Source: Cyclobacterium sp. 1_MG-2023 (GTDB lineage Bacteria; Bacteroidota; Bacteroidia; Cytophagales; Cyclobacteriaceae). From it: a stretch of DNA of 64,000 bases. This document shows, piece by piece, positions 46,013-56,100 of this stretch (positions are counted from its first letter, which is position 1; each line of letters starts with the position of its first letter). The notes under the pieces are model-generated. The model was given only the letters and a program-made list of their open reading frames with translations, made no database searches and was not told the origin of the DNA. The stretch lies in the NCBI RefSeq assembly GCF_030546805.1, contig NZ_JAUOPC010000004.1:1-64000 (forward strand). Direction: 5' to 3'. A program made the translations under genes and the position numbers.

Positions 46013-47341
46013 TTATTTTCGCATAAAGTCAGTTATATCCTCCAATATCTCCTTTTTGGTTTTATCTTCAAAACCTGCAAAGTAGTTTTTAGTAGTTTTA
46101 AGGTCGGAATGTCCCAAAGCTTCGCTTACAAATTCCAAGCTTGCTTTTTTTCTTACTGCTGTTGTGGCAAAGGAATGCCGAGCCCAATAGGTAGAAATAT
46201 TTTCATTTAATCCGTTTGCCTTAGCTAGCTTTTTAATATGCTGGTTTACATATCGAATGAAGTTCAATTTTGCTAAATGCTGTTTTTCTGCATTGTCATT
46301 TTCCAATAGGATAGGGAAAACAAATTTATTTGGTTCTTTCTCATTGGTGCCATACTTTTCAATGAAAGACTTTGCAAAGTCAGTTAAGGGCACTTGGATA
46401 GGCTTTGTGTTTGCCTTTTTGGTTCGCTTGGTTTTCTCTCTTACAAATTCGATTTGACCATCATACAAATTTCTCCATTTGAGGTGGAGAATATCCTTCA
46501 TATTCATACCATTGCACACAAAAGAAAAAAACCAAAAATCCTTTGCCTTTTCTTGCTCCGGGGTTTGGGCTTTAGCTTGAAATAGGGTTTGGAGTTCATT
46601 TGAATCAAAAGCCTTTTTGGTATTGGTAGAGGCTGGTATCTCATAACGCTTGGATCCGAAAGGATAAATTTCCCGGTCTATGGCTTTCGCCTCGATCGCC
46701 CGGTTAAATATTACCCGGAGGCCTCTAAGATAAATTCCAACCGTGGTAAGTGATTTTTCCTTTTTTTCAGTCATCCAAAGTTCAAAGTCATTAAGAAATT
46801 TGACAGTGATGTTTTGAAACAATAGCTTCTTAGGCTCCTTTCCGGTCATATCCTTAATATAAGCTTTCAAGGCCTTCATGCTTAACTCATAACTTGAAGC
46901 TGTAGAAATACGATTGTAATCCCTTAACTCTTGGATATAGCTTTCATAATGATAAAAGGAATCGAGTAATTCCCCTGAGGTAATCGAAAGGGATTTTTCA
47001 AACCCTTCAAAAGTGAATGAAATTAAAAATTTTGCTTTATTCGAATAAAGATTTTTCAACTCTTCTAAGTCCTCCTTTATTTCGGTTTCCTCTTTTTTAA
47101 ATCGCTGTCCTTTTTCAGGATAAAATATCTTATTGAAAATTTTTTCGCTAAGATCGAAATCAGTTGTATAAAGTCTGGCTTTTTTAGTGGAGGTGTCATA
47201 AACCCGGATTTTCACCGGATAGGATCCATTTTCTTTTTTGCGCCTAGTGTCAAGGTATAAATTGACCTTAACCGGATCTTTGGCCTTGTCTTTTTTTCGT
47301 GTCATGTCAAAGTAGCTTTGAACAAAGATAATCATTTGCAC
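46013..47341 (-). CDS. int: Tyrosine recombinase (integrase) of the element
   Basis: Catalyses integration at and excision from tRNA-Thr. 442 aa from 47341; an internal ATG at 47305 (MTRKKDK) gives 430 aa and is the more usual family start. Arm-binding domain ~15-100, SAM-like core-binding domain ~120-230, catalytic domain ~240-442. Catalytic residues: Arg in the segment GMNMKDILHLKWR region, WARHSFAT (HxxR-type box), LGHS and the Tyr nucleophile in TTKNYFAG. The gene reads inward, its start 130 bp from the right att site. Confidence 0.93.
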   Translation of the reverse strand: MQMIIFVQSYFDMTRKKDKAKDPVKVNLYLDTRRKKENGSYPVKIRVYDTSTKKARLYTTDFDLSEKIFNKIFYPEKGQRFKKEETEIKEDLEELKNLYSNKAKFLISFTFEGFEKSLSITSGELLDSFYHYESYIQELRDYNRISTASSYELSMKALKAYIKDMTGKEPKKLLFQNITVKFLNDFELWMTEKKEKSLTTVGIYLRGLRVIFNRAIEAKAIDREIYPFGSKRYEIPASTNTKKAFDSNELQTLFQAKAQTPEQEKAKDFWFFSFVCNGMNMKDILHLKWRNLYDGQIEFVREKTKRTKKANTKPIQVPLTDFAKSFIEKYGTNEKEPNKFVFPILLENDNAEKQHLAKLNFIRYVNQHIKKLAKANGLNENISTYWARHSFATTAVRKKASLEFVSEALGHSDLKTTKNYFAGFEDKTKKEILEDITDFMRK

Positions 47342-47470
47342 ACCATTTGCACAAAAATGTATCCATATTTACATAAAAATACCATAGTCAAAAGCATAGT
47401 TTAATGCTTTAAATACCTAAAAATCAATAAATAAGGATAGTATTCGATAAGTATAAAAGTAGTGTTATTT

Positions 47471-47519
47471 CTGACTTGTAATCAGTAGGTCGTTGGTTCG
47501 ATCCCGACAGGAGGCTCTT
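47471..47519 (+). repeat. Right attachment site (49-bp direct repeat)
   Basis: Exact copy of the 3' part of tRNA-Thr (39937-39985). The original tRNA terminator follows directly. Confidence 0.93.
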
Positions 47520-47526
47520 AAAATTT

Positions 47527-47564
47527 AAGCACTTGCAGGATACATCTTGCAAGTGCTTTTTTTT
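47527..47564 (+). terminator. Original terminator of tRNA-Thr, displaced by the element
   Basis: AAGCACTTGCA 47527-47537 with TGCAAGTGCTT 47547-47557, then a T run. Same loop pattern (GGATnnnTCT) as the terminator the element carries at 39996-40028. Confidence 0.88.
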
Positions 47565-48168
47565 GAGGTAGTTATTTTATATCCGGATAGTAAAAGAAGA
47601 AGAGAAGCAAAATTATCAAAAAAATAAATAGGGAAGGCTACATATAAATTATTAATTGGACTAGTTAATTTATCGTTCTCCCAATATTTTTTAAGGATAA
47701 GTCTTTCCATGTAAAAGGGGTGTGGTTAGTTATTTTTGTTTATGCTCCTTTTGTTTTATAGATGGAATTAGGATTGGTTTTATTTTTTGTAATTTATGCA
47801 ATTAATTCAGGCAGAATTAGGAGTTGACCTCATAATATATGCTAAAGGATTCAGTTTGAGTCTTGTGATAATACCGAACAAATTGTTCATGTATGGGGTA
47901 TAAGCTCCTTTAATATTTTTGCCTTCAAAGAAATGTTTGAATGGCTTAAAAGGTAAAAGCCTTTATTGATATGCTATAGAACCTTGATAAAGTCATTTGA
48001 AGATTGAGAGGGATATTTTGATTACATTTCAGCAGCCTTCTAGCGAGAGTAGGAAGATCCTTCAGATGGAAAGATAAAAATAAAGAAGGAAGGTTTTCAA
48101 ATAAAGAATTCAATAAATTAGGAACAATAATCGATTTAAAACACTACAGATTTTTACCCGATAAGCGA
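47565..48168. other. Gene-free stretch right of the element
   Basis: About 600 bp with no credible gene. A leftward 61-codon frame at 47525-47710 covers the terminator and lacks coding character. I see no RNA gene, repeat or IS remnant that I can name. Confidence 0.5.
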
Positions 48169-49455
48169 ATGTTAAGAAATATTATAAAATTAATTAGCTG
48201 TATTTCTATCGGACTAGTCATCTGCTGTAAAGAAAAAGGTACTGTTGAAAGCGAAGCATTTTCTGTGGAACTGGAAACCATTGCCAAAGGTAATGAAAAA
48301 GAATACACTTGGACACATGCACGCTCTGCTGTAATACCCTCCGATAAGCCAAAGGTGCTTACCACTATGTCACAAACACTCAAAGAGGGCTCAGATGTTT
48401 ATCATGACTTGTATCAAGTGATAAGCCAAGACATGGGCCAAACCTGGTCTGAGCCTGAAGCAATACCCTCTTTGACAATAATTGAACAAGATAGTGGCTA
48501 TCGATCTGTAGTGGATATGTGGCCTCAATGGCATTCCTCTACAAATAAGGTTTTAAATATAGGTACCTCTCCTTTTTATTCTAACGAAAGGACACATGAC
48601 GGTTGGAAAAAAAAGGTGGTGTATGCCTGTTTTGATCCGGAAACCGAAAAATGGAGTTCTCCTAAATTTTTGAAACTACCGGAATTGGACCATGATGGAA
48701 TGCTTTTAATGGCACCTGCAGCAGGCAGTGCCCAATGGTTGGAGTTGCCCAATGGAGATATTCTTTTACCTGTGTTTTATTTTAAGCTTACCGAGGAACA
48801 GGCTTATTCAGCTTTGAATAATCCAGATGAGGCTTTTAGTATAGGTAGTTTGATGAAAAGTGATGATTTTGGTTTTAGCAGCACAGTAGTTCGATGTACG
48901 TTTGATGGTGAAAATTTAATTTATAAAGCGCATGGTGATGAATTAATACTTAAACAGGGTAGGGGGATCTATGAACCATCCATTACCTCTTTTAAGGGAG
49001 AATATTATTTAACCATGCGTAGTGACAAAAGTGCTTATGTTGCTAAAAGCAAAGATGGATTGCATTTTAGTTCTCTTAAGGAATGGACCTTTGACGATGA
49101 GTCTATTTTGGGGAGTTATAACACCCAGCAACATTGGGTGAGGCATAGTGATGCCTTATACTTGGTGTACACCAGACGAGGTGCAGATAATGATGAGGTT
49201 TTTCGCCATAGGGCACCTCTTTTTATGGCAGAGGTGGATGTTAATAACCTTCAAGTTATACGGTCTACTGAACGTGAGATGGTTCCCAATAGAGGAGTTG
49301 CTTTAGGTAATTTTGGCATCATGGAAGTCAATCAAAATGAGACCTGGATCACTGTAGCCGAATACATGAGGGGAGAAGAGAACGTAGTTGCTGATAATAG
49401 TGTTTTCACTGCCAAAATCAAGTGGAAGCGTCCAAATTTGAATTCAAAACAATAA
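48169..49455 (+). CDS. Sialidase-like (BNR/Asp-box) lipoprotein
   Basis: 428 aa. N-terminal signal peptide ending ISIGLVICC, which fits a lipobox with Cys22 or Cys23. The body is a six-bladed propeller of the BNR/exo-alpha-sialidase-like class; one clear Asp box is SQDMGQTW at ~85, and further blades are diverged (SKDGLHFSS, KSDDFGFSS). Surface- or periplasm-exposed glycoside hydrolase or binding protein; the full sialidase Arg triad is not evident, so substrate is open. It ends 430 bp before the convergent sensor-kinase gene. Confidence 0.75.
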   Translation: MLRNIIKLISCISIGLVICCKEKGTVESEAFSVELETIAKGNEKEYTWTHARSAVIPSDKPKVLTTMSQTLKEGSDVYHDLYQVISQDMGQTWSEPEAIPSLTIIEQDSGYRSVVDMWPQWHSSTNKVLNIGTSPFYSNERTHDGWKKKVVYACFDPETEKWSSPKFLKLPELDHDGMLLMAPAAGSAQWLELPNGDILLPVFYFKLTEEQAYSALNNPDEAFSIGSLMKSDDFGFSSTVVRCTFDGENLIYKAHGDELILKQGRGIYEPSITSFKGEYYLTMRSDKSAYVAKSKDGLHFSSLKEWTFDDESILGSYNTQQHWVRHSDALYLVYTRRGADNDEVFRHRAPLFMAEVDVNNLQVIRSTEREMVPNRGVALGNFGIMEVNQNETWITVAEYMRGEENVVADNSVFTAKIKWKRPNLNSKQ

Positions 49456-49884
49456 TCAAAGATTTAATTAATACTAAGAGAATTGTAGAGTTTCCTACTA
49501 CTATTTATTATGAGATGATAAGAACAAAATTTTTTAATAAATACAAACCCAAAGTAATTAGTAACTACAATACAAGTAGTGAATTGAACGGTGTTTGTAA
49601 GTGTTTTAAGTATCATAAAATTACCCATTAATGTTTATCCATATAACATTGAAAACTGAATCAACTCGGTGGATTGTTAGACTTTCAACGATAAGCAAAT
49701 GATATTTCTTCAACTCTTTGGCTGATTTTGATGTCGATTTAGTTAAAATCTAATTCAGCTGTAAGAAGAATAAGGGAGTGATCAGGAAAATAATCTCTTG
49801 TATTTTTTACATTACTTTGACCAAAACCTAGTTCCATTGGTTAGGTACTTAGTTGATTTTTCTTTTATCGTTCAAAGCCACTTG
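49456..49884. other. Intergenic region between convergent genes
   Basis: 429 bp with no gene. A 69-codon frame at 49422-49631 overlaps the preceding gene end and lacks coding character. No perfect terminator hairpin found. Confidence 0.5.
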
Positions 49885-51978
49885 CTAGAATTTAAAATTA
49901 GGCTTGCTGCCAAATCTCTCGTAGTATTTTTTTGAAAAATAGGAAGAATGTTTAAACCCAACCTCGAGAACAAGTTGTTTTAAGGAGTGAACCTGCCTAT
50001 TTTCTAGTAGCATTTTAGCTTTCTGTAATTTAACTTCTGTTATAAGTTCATTAGGGGATAAACCTGTTTCACTTTTTATTTTTCTAAATAAAGAACTTGA
50101 TGAAAGATTAAAATGCTCGGCAAGATCAGTTTGATTGATTTTACTTTTTCCGGATTGTTCAAAAATATATGCCTGTAATTTATCAATCCAATTGTTAGAA
50201 TCATTTTGGGAGGGGTCTATTTTTTCCTCTAGTTGATACCTTGTACGTTTGTTGTTATTTATTAATGCATTATTTATCCGTATGATCAATTCTTCCTCTT
50301 CAAAAGGTTTAAGTAAATAATCGTCGATACCAAGTCTTAAAGTAGATAATTTGATTTGGTTATCTGCCCTCGCAGTAAGCATCAAAATTGGAGCAGTATG
50401 TTGTAGGGATTTAAGTTTTGAAATGAATTCTAATCCATTCATATTTGGCATCATATAATCTGTAATGATAAAATCTACGGCTTGACTCTTTATTATTTTC
50501 AAGGCTTCATGGCCATCCCCGGCTTCCAGGCATTCGTATTTACATAGTAAATCTTTAAGGTAGAGTCGCATATCATAAGCATCATCGACCAATAAAATTT
50601 TAACTTTTTTATTAGTAGAAGAAAAACGTTCCAATAGCTCAAGTTTGCTTATTTCGCTATTTTTAACACGATCTCTTTCCTTGATTTTCTCAACCTTAGG
50701 AAGGTGTATAACAAAAGTGCTCCCAACTGAAGGTTTGCTGGAAACCCTAATTGTTCCTCCAATTTTTGTAATTATCTCTTTGCTGAAAGCCAGTCCAACA
50801 CCACTTCCACCTGATTTATTGAAAGAGTTGTTTGATTGATAAAATCGATTAAATATTAATTCTAAATCATTCTTTTCTATACCTATGCCATCATCCTCCA
50901 CACCAAAGATTATTGAGGTTTGGTTTTCCTTTAAGAATAGGGTCACTTTCCCTTTCTTTTCTGTATATTTTAAGGCATTCAATAGAATGTTATTAAGTGC
51001 CCGTTCCAGATATAGCTTATCACCCAAAACGAATTTTGGTGAGGTACTTGTATTTACCTTAAATGTTATTTGCTTTTGCTTAAATAAAGGTTCAAAAGAG
51101 GTAGCTATTTTCTTCAATAAATCAGTCAAGTTTATTGGATGTAAGCTCATGCTGAAATTGGTATCCTGCATTTTGGCTAAATCGATTACATCATCTACTA
51201 ATTTTTTTATTTTATCAGCTTGGTTATTGAGCTGGGTCACGACGGACTGTATTTGAGCATCATTTAATTCGGAGTTGTATTTTTTAAGTTTATTGATTTG
51301 ACCTTTGATAAGTGTCAAAGGGGTACGGACCTCATGAGAGACATTGATAAAAAACTGCGACTGCTGCTCGTTAATATCGGCTATATTTTTTCGCTCTATT
51401 TCTAAAGCAATTTCACTTTTAAGATTTTCTTGTTTGAAATAGTAAACCAAAACAAATACAATTGCGAAAACCATGAAGATGAAACGATCAGGGCCGAAAT
51501 AATTTTGTGGATAATGGAGAAAAAAAATATTGGGTATTATAAAAAGAACAAGGGACAATACAAATGAGGAAAAAATATAAAAACGATTGTTGGTAAACAA
51601 GAGTACAAAGGCAGGAGCTAAAAGGTATCCGGCTTCTAACATTTTACCTGATATAATGAAATTGGAGAACATAAAATTGCTAAAGTAAACCAAGAAAAAA
51701 AATAGGGCAATTGCCATTTTATTTCGGCTTATCCACTGAAGGTACAATACAAGTGAAATGCCTGCAAAATTGGCTAGATGGGTAAAGATATAAACAGGTG
51801 GCTTATTGGGTTCAAAAATTTCAGCAATAATTGAAGCCATTTCGATTAATATCCAAAATCCACAAAAGATATTCAAGAGCTTTATTTGCTTTTGTTTTTC
51901 TCTAGGTTTGTCAGGATCAAACCCGATCAATGAGATTGCTTTATAAAGGTTTAACCAATGTTGTCGAATTGTATTCAA
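49885..51978 (-). CDS. Hybrid two-component regulator: histidine kinase, receiver and AraC HTH in one chain
   Basis: 697 aa. Residues 35-180 hold about six membrane helices with little periplasmic sequence. HisKA has His215 in FINVSHEVRTPLT; HATPase has NALKY, DDGIGIEK and GGSGVGLAFSKEI. The receiver (~465-580) has LLVDDAYD, phospho-Asp in DFIITDYMMPN, LTARAD and LLKPF. The C-terminal AraC domain (~595-697) has QTDLAEHFNLSSSSLFRKI and EVGFKHSSYFSKKYYERFG. Most Bacteroidota hybrids of this kind carry a large periplasmic propeller; this one does not, so it may sense a membrane or intracellular signal. It is divergent from the collar/LamG cluster, its likely target. Confidence 0.92.
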   Translation of the reverse strand: MNTIRQHWLNLYKAISLIGFDPDKPREKQKQIKLLNIFCGFWILIEMASIIAEIFEPNKPPVYIFTHLANFAGISLVLYLQWISRNKMAIALFFFLVYFSNFMFSNFIISGKMLEAGYLLAPAFVLLFTNNRFYIFSSFVLSLVLFIIPNIFFLHYPQNYFGPDRFIFMVFAIVFVLVYYFKQENLKSEIALEIERKNIADINEQQSQFFINVSHEVRTPLTLIKGQINKLKKYNSELNDAQIQSVVTQLNNQADKIKKLVDDVIDLAKMQDTNFSMSLHPINLTDLLKKIATSFEPLFKQKQITFKVNTSTSPKFVLGDKLYLERALNNILLNALKYTEKKGKVTLFLKENQTSIIFGVEDDGIGIEKNDLELIFNRFYQSNNSFNKSGGSGVGLAFSKEIITKIGGTIRVSSKPSVGSTFVIHLPKVEKIKERDRVKNSEISKLELLERFSSTNKKVKILLVDDAYDMRLYLKDLLCKYECLEAGDGHEALKIIKSQAVDFIITDYMMPNMNGLEFISKLKSLQHTAPILMLTARADNQIKLSTLRLGIDDYLLKPFEEEELIIRINNALINNNKRTRYQLEEKIDPSQNDSNNWIDKLQAYIFEQSGKSKINQTDLAEHFNLSSSSLFRKIKSETGLSPNELITEVKLQKAKMLLENRQVHSLKQLVLEVGFKHSSYFSKKYYERFGSKPNFKF

Positions 51979-52090
51979 TTGAATTTAGGTGTTGAGTTAT
52001 TGACCATTTTCCATTTAAAAATAGTTATTATAAAATTTTTCCAGCCGGTTTGATCGCAATAAATCAATACCAAACCTCCTCAAAGGTTAA

Positions 52091-52163
52091 TTTGACCGGT
52101 TGATTACCCAAATTGACCTGTTAGTGATTCGGTTTGATTGATTTTTGACCTTTTCCTGATTTA
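52091..52163 (+). promoter_or_regulatory. Phased direct repeats, candidate binding sites of the AraC-type regulator
   Basis: TTTGACC 52091-52097, ATTGACC 52112-52118 and TTTGACC 52144-52150, each followed by GATT 11-14 bp after its start. The offsets are 21 and 32 bp, i.e. two and three helical turns, so they lie on one face of the helix. AraC proteins bind such direct repeats. A weak -7-like AATATTTG is at 52209. Assignment to the neighbouring regulator is inference. Confidence 0.5.
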
Positions 52164-52283
52164 CTTTTAGGTGCGTTATTCCCATTATACTGCTTATAAA
52201 TACCTAATAATATTTGGTTAAAAATTAGAAAGGAGGGTTGATAGTTCTCTTTTGTCTTGAATGTCTTTATTAAAATAATTACC

Positions 52284-53180
52284 ATGAAAACTCAACTTAT
52301 TCTCATTGTATTAATAGTATTCTCTTGTTCTTTTTCTTTGGCTCAGACTTCTGCTGAAATGGCTGATATAGCGATACAAGGTATTGCAAGAGATGACAAT
52401 AATACGGCTAAAGCAAATGCCCAAATTTCCCTTACTTTCGAGTTTTTTTATTTTGATAGCAATAATGGAAATGCTAAAGTTGAAGTTGGGGCTCCACAAA
52501 CAGTAAGCCTAAATACTGATGCTTTTGGTGTATTTTCCCATGTTATAAGTCCTGCTGCTACCAATAATTCCATATTTGCTAATCAGCAAATCTATTTAAA
52601 AATTACTGAGGGGAATGTTCTTGTGTCAGAGGAAAAACTAAAGCACGTTCCTTATGCAATAGCAGCTAATAACGGGGTGCCGACCGGAGCTATCATGCCT
52701 TTTGTTGGGGCTACAGCTCCAATTGGTTGGGTGCTGTGCGATGGACAATCTCTAACAAATATCAATGGGGCTGAAAATCTCATTGCTTTACTGGGGAGTA
52801 CCAATGCACCAGATTTGAGGGCTATGTTTTTAAGAGGGGTAGGGGTCAACGCTGATGCCCAGTTTGCCGATAATAGAAGGGATGGTGGTGTAAATTCCAC
52901 ACAGCAAGATTCCAACATGGCGCACAACCACAGCGTGGATTTAACTACTTCTAATAATGGTGAACACTCACATCCCTTAAAGTTAATGAACAGGAAGTTT
53001 GTTAATGATGGTAATAGCGGTTCAACAGCGTTTAATATACAAGCCCAGGATGGAGGGGTATCTACAGTAAAAACCGATTTAAGTGGGATACATACCCATG
53101 CTGTTTCCGGAAATACGTCTTCTGAAGGAACTGAATCTCGTCCTATAAACTATGGGGTGAACTACATCATCAAATTATAA
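52284..53180 (+). CDS. Secreted phage tail-collar domain protein
   Basis: 298 aa from ATG 52284, which gives a clean signal peptide (MKTQLILIVLIVFSC, cut near SLAQ); an upstream ATG at 52257 adds 9 residues. Residues ~25-130 form a beta-rich domain (IQGIARDDNNT, KLKHVPYAIA) found on secreted Bacteroidota proteins. From ~135 is the tail-collar domain: GAIMPFVGATAPIGWVLCDG, LRAMFLRG, and the end SRPINYGVNYIIKL. Three HxH motifs (AHNHS, EHSHP, IHTHA) lie between. In phage fibres HxH triplets coordinate a metal along a trimer axis. It begins the cluster and ends 10 bp before the giant gene. Confidence 0.85.
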   Translation: MKTQLILIVLIVFSCSFSLAQTSAEMADIAIQGIARDDNNTAKANAQISLTFEFFYFDSNNGNAKVEVGAPQTVSLNTDAFGVFSHVISPAATNNSIFANQQIYLKITEGNVLVSEEKLKHVPYAIAANNGVPTGAIMPFVGATAPIGWVLCDGQSLTNINGAENLIALLGSTNAPDLRAMFLRGVGVNADAQFADNRRDGGVNSTQQDSNMAHNHSVDLTTSNNGEHSHPLKLMNRKFVNDGNSGSTAFNIQAQDGGVSTVKTDLSGIHTHAVSGNTSSEGTESRPINYGVNYIIKL

Positions 53181-53190
53181 TTTCAGGGGG

Positions 53191-56100
53191 ATGAGAAAAT
53201 TATTTCTTACACTGATATTGAGTATGTTGATTTCCTTCCTTTATGCACAACAGGAGGAAGGAGCCAAGGAAGTTACTGTCTCACAAGCCATACAAAATGA
53301 AGGTTTTACAATTCAGGTAGGGCTGCCTTTTTTAGGAACATCCAATAACACTACTCCAACAGATTTACGTTTTCCATGGGATGTACTTTACCTGTATGGT
53401 ACTTTTGCAGAAGAATCTTTTAGTGTTTCCAAAGGTTATTTTGGTGATAAGATTTTGATAGAATGGCGACTTAGAAATAATATTAACAACATTACAAACA
53501 TCAAAATTTTACGTAGAGAACTTGGAAGTAATGAAAATTTTCAACCAATAGCTGATATTACCCCACAGCCCTCCGGTACCTATGAAGACAAGTACGTGGA
53601 TGGAGGAAAACTGTATGAATATAAAGTGTTGGCTGAAAATGTAATGGAGGATGAAGAGCTTTATACCAATTATATCACAGGTATAGGGTTTAGAAATCCT
53701 ACTGCGGTCATTACCGGAAATGTTAATTTTGAAGGTGGAAATCCGGTGAAAAACGTAACGGTAGTTGCCGAATCGAGTGGGAGTTCCATAAGCTATGGGA
53801 GTAGTGTGAAAATCCCTTCTAACGCTAAGCTTGAGATCAATAAATTAAATAAACCAATTGATTCGTTGGCTACTTTACAGGCTTGGGTAAAACCGGACAT
53901 CAATAGTCCTTATACTGATGATAATGGGAGCCCGATCAGGCTGTTTAGACTAACTGAGGCAAACGGTAATAACATAGATGTTAATGTCAGAGTAAAAATA
54001 TTGGCAAACGAATTGGAAGTTAAAATAAAAGAGAGTTTGTTCCTTATCAAAAATGTATTTCCTTCTGGAGATATCGATGCCCGAGGTGATGATATTATGG
54101 TCCCTGTAGCTAATTTCAATGATTACTTTACTCATTTTTCGATACAGTTGAGGGATGGAATGGCTCCATCCCTCTTTATCAATGGCCGCCCAATGACAAA
54201 GGAGTACCGGGATGCTGTACATAAAGCACGAGCCGAGATAGACCAAAATATAAATACTCCATCTTTAGAGATTTTCGAGACTACAAGTCTTATTAATTTT
54301 CAACAAGGGCAGGCTGTTTGGAACAAGGTCAGAATAGGTGGTGGAAAAACAGCTCTGATTGATGAAATTCGCTTATGGAATCGCATAGAAACAGCCGCTG
54401 ATATCCGAACAGATTATAAAAGGTATATCAGTGGTGACGATCCGGGTTTGATAGTCTATTTAAGCGCCAACGAAAATCAAGGGGGATATGCCTATGATGC
54501 TTCACGAGAAGACTATACATATAATAGAAATCACGGTAAATTAGAAAATATCACTTTTGTATCTGGACCTGGTGCAATCCCATCTGCTAGTCAATTGGGA
54601 ATCTTAGGGGTAACCGATGAAAATGGCAATTATCAGATTAATTCCATTCCCTACTCCGGAACAGGAGAATCATTTAAAATTACCCCTGTTTATGGACAAC
54701 ACAAGTTTGAACCCAATCAACAACTGGTCTTTTTAGGTCAGGGCTCAGAGGTGGTAAATAAAATTGATTTTATCGATAAGTCCTCCTTTATCTTTAAAGG
54801 AAAAATATTGTACGATACCAGAAAGGTGTTCCCTTCCTACGTAGAGGTAAATGGTGGAAATTTGTCCGGATTGAATGATGGAGATGAATATGTTACAGGT
54901 CCCGGAATTATCGATGAAAACTATAATCGATATAAGAAGCTTACAGGAGCAAATGCAGGCACTTATAATAAAGGTGAATATTGGATTAATTATTATGATG
55001 AGAACGACTCTACCAATTTTCGACTGGAACGCTATGCCAGTATTCCAGTCTCCGGAGCTACTATCTACATTGATGGACAAATCGTAATTGATGAAAACAA
55101 TACACCTGTACTGTCGGATGAAGCCGGTAATTTTGAAATTAGTGTACCTATTGGAAATCATTTTATACGGGTTGAAAAAAATGGTCACTCCTTTTCTTAC
55201 AATGGTAGATTTCCTGCTGAAACCGGTACTTTTAAAGAATTTTTTGAAGATGCTCAGGAGCCGGTGGTATTTATTGATGAGACCAGAGTAACTGCGGTTG
55301 GACGTGTAGTTGGTGGAGCAGTGGAAGCAAGTAAGCCAATAGGATTTGGTGAAAATGGGCTTTATGTAATCAACGATACAATTGAAAATTTTAAGCCCAT
55401 TCCTTTGGTTGTTAGTTCGAAAAATAATATAGGGGTGGCTAGTTTTGCGTTTCAGTATGATCCACCAGGTGCCGGAGGTGTCACCGATTACACAAAATTT
55501 AACTTTAAAACGAATAGCGAATCCGGCGAGTATCGTGTTGAAGTGATGCCATTGAATTATGAAATTGAAGGGGGAGATATACCAGGCTTAACAATTTCCA
55601 GTAATGAGAGCATTAATTCAGCTATAATTGGAACATCAAATGAAAGTATAAATTTTTCAAGTATTCCACCGCTTTTAACTCCGGAGTTTATTCTTCCAAA
55701 CAATGATATTTTGGAAGGGGTACCCTATCATTTTGAAAAAAGCTTTGTGTACCGTTCTACGCCAGTATTGCGTGTCATCGACCAAACTTCAACAGATTCA
55801 CTACAGTTTTTTAATGCAGATAGTAGTGAGTACTTTATAAGCACTGAAGGGGTAACCCACCCGGCAGACACTAGTAAAGAGGTATTGATTTATGAGCAGG
55901 CAGCAGGTTATGCCATAACCCTATCCACATTTGAAAGATACGTGAACATGGATGGAGACAGTATAATTGAAGATGTTGTGCCAATTATAGATGGGGAATT
56001 AAAAATCAATAATAATTTAGCAATTTTAGGCTCTGAAGAGATCGAAAAGGATACAGTAGACAATAGTATTTCCTATTATTCGTTTCAAGGGGGTGTTCCC

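Noticed and set aside
47525..47710. 61-codon leftward frame right of the integrated element
   Set aside because: It covers the tRNA-Thr terminator hairpin and has no coding character.
49422..49631. 69-codon frame overlapping the sialidase-like gene end
   Set aside because: Overlap in another frame and poor composition; no neighbour coupling.
49885..53180. Polysaccharide-utilisation locus or prophage tail cluster
   Set aside because: No SusC/SusD or glycan enzymes beside the regulator, and no other phage structural gene beside the collar protein, which also has a Sec signal peptide.
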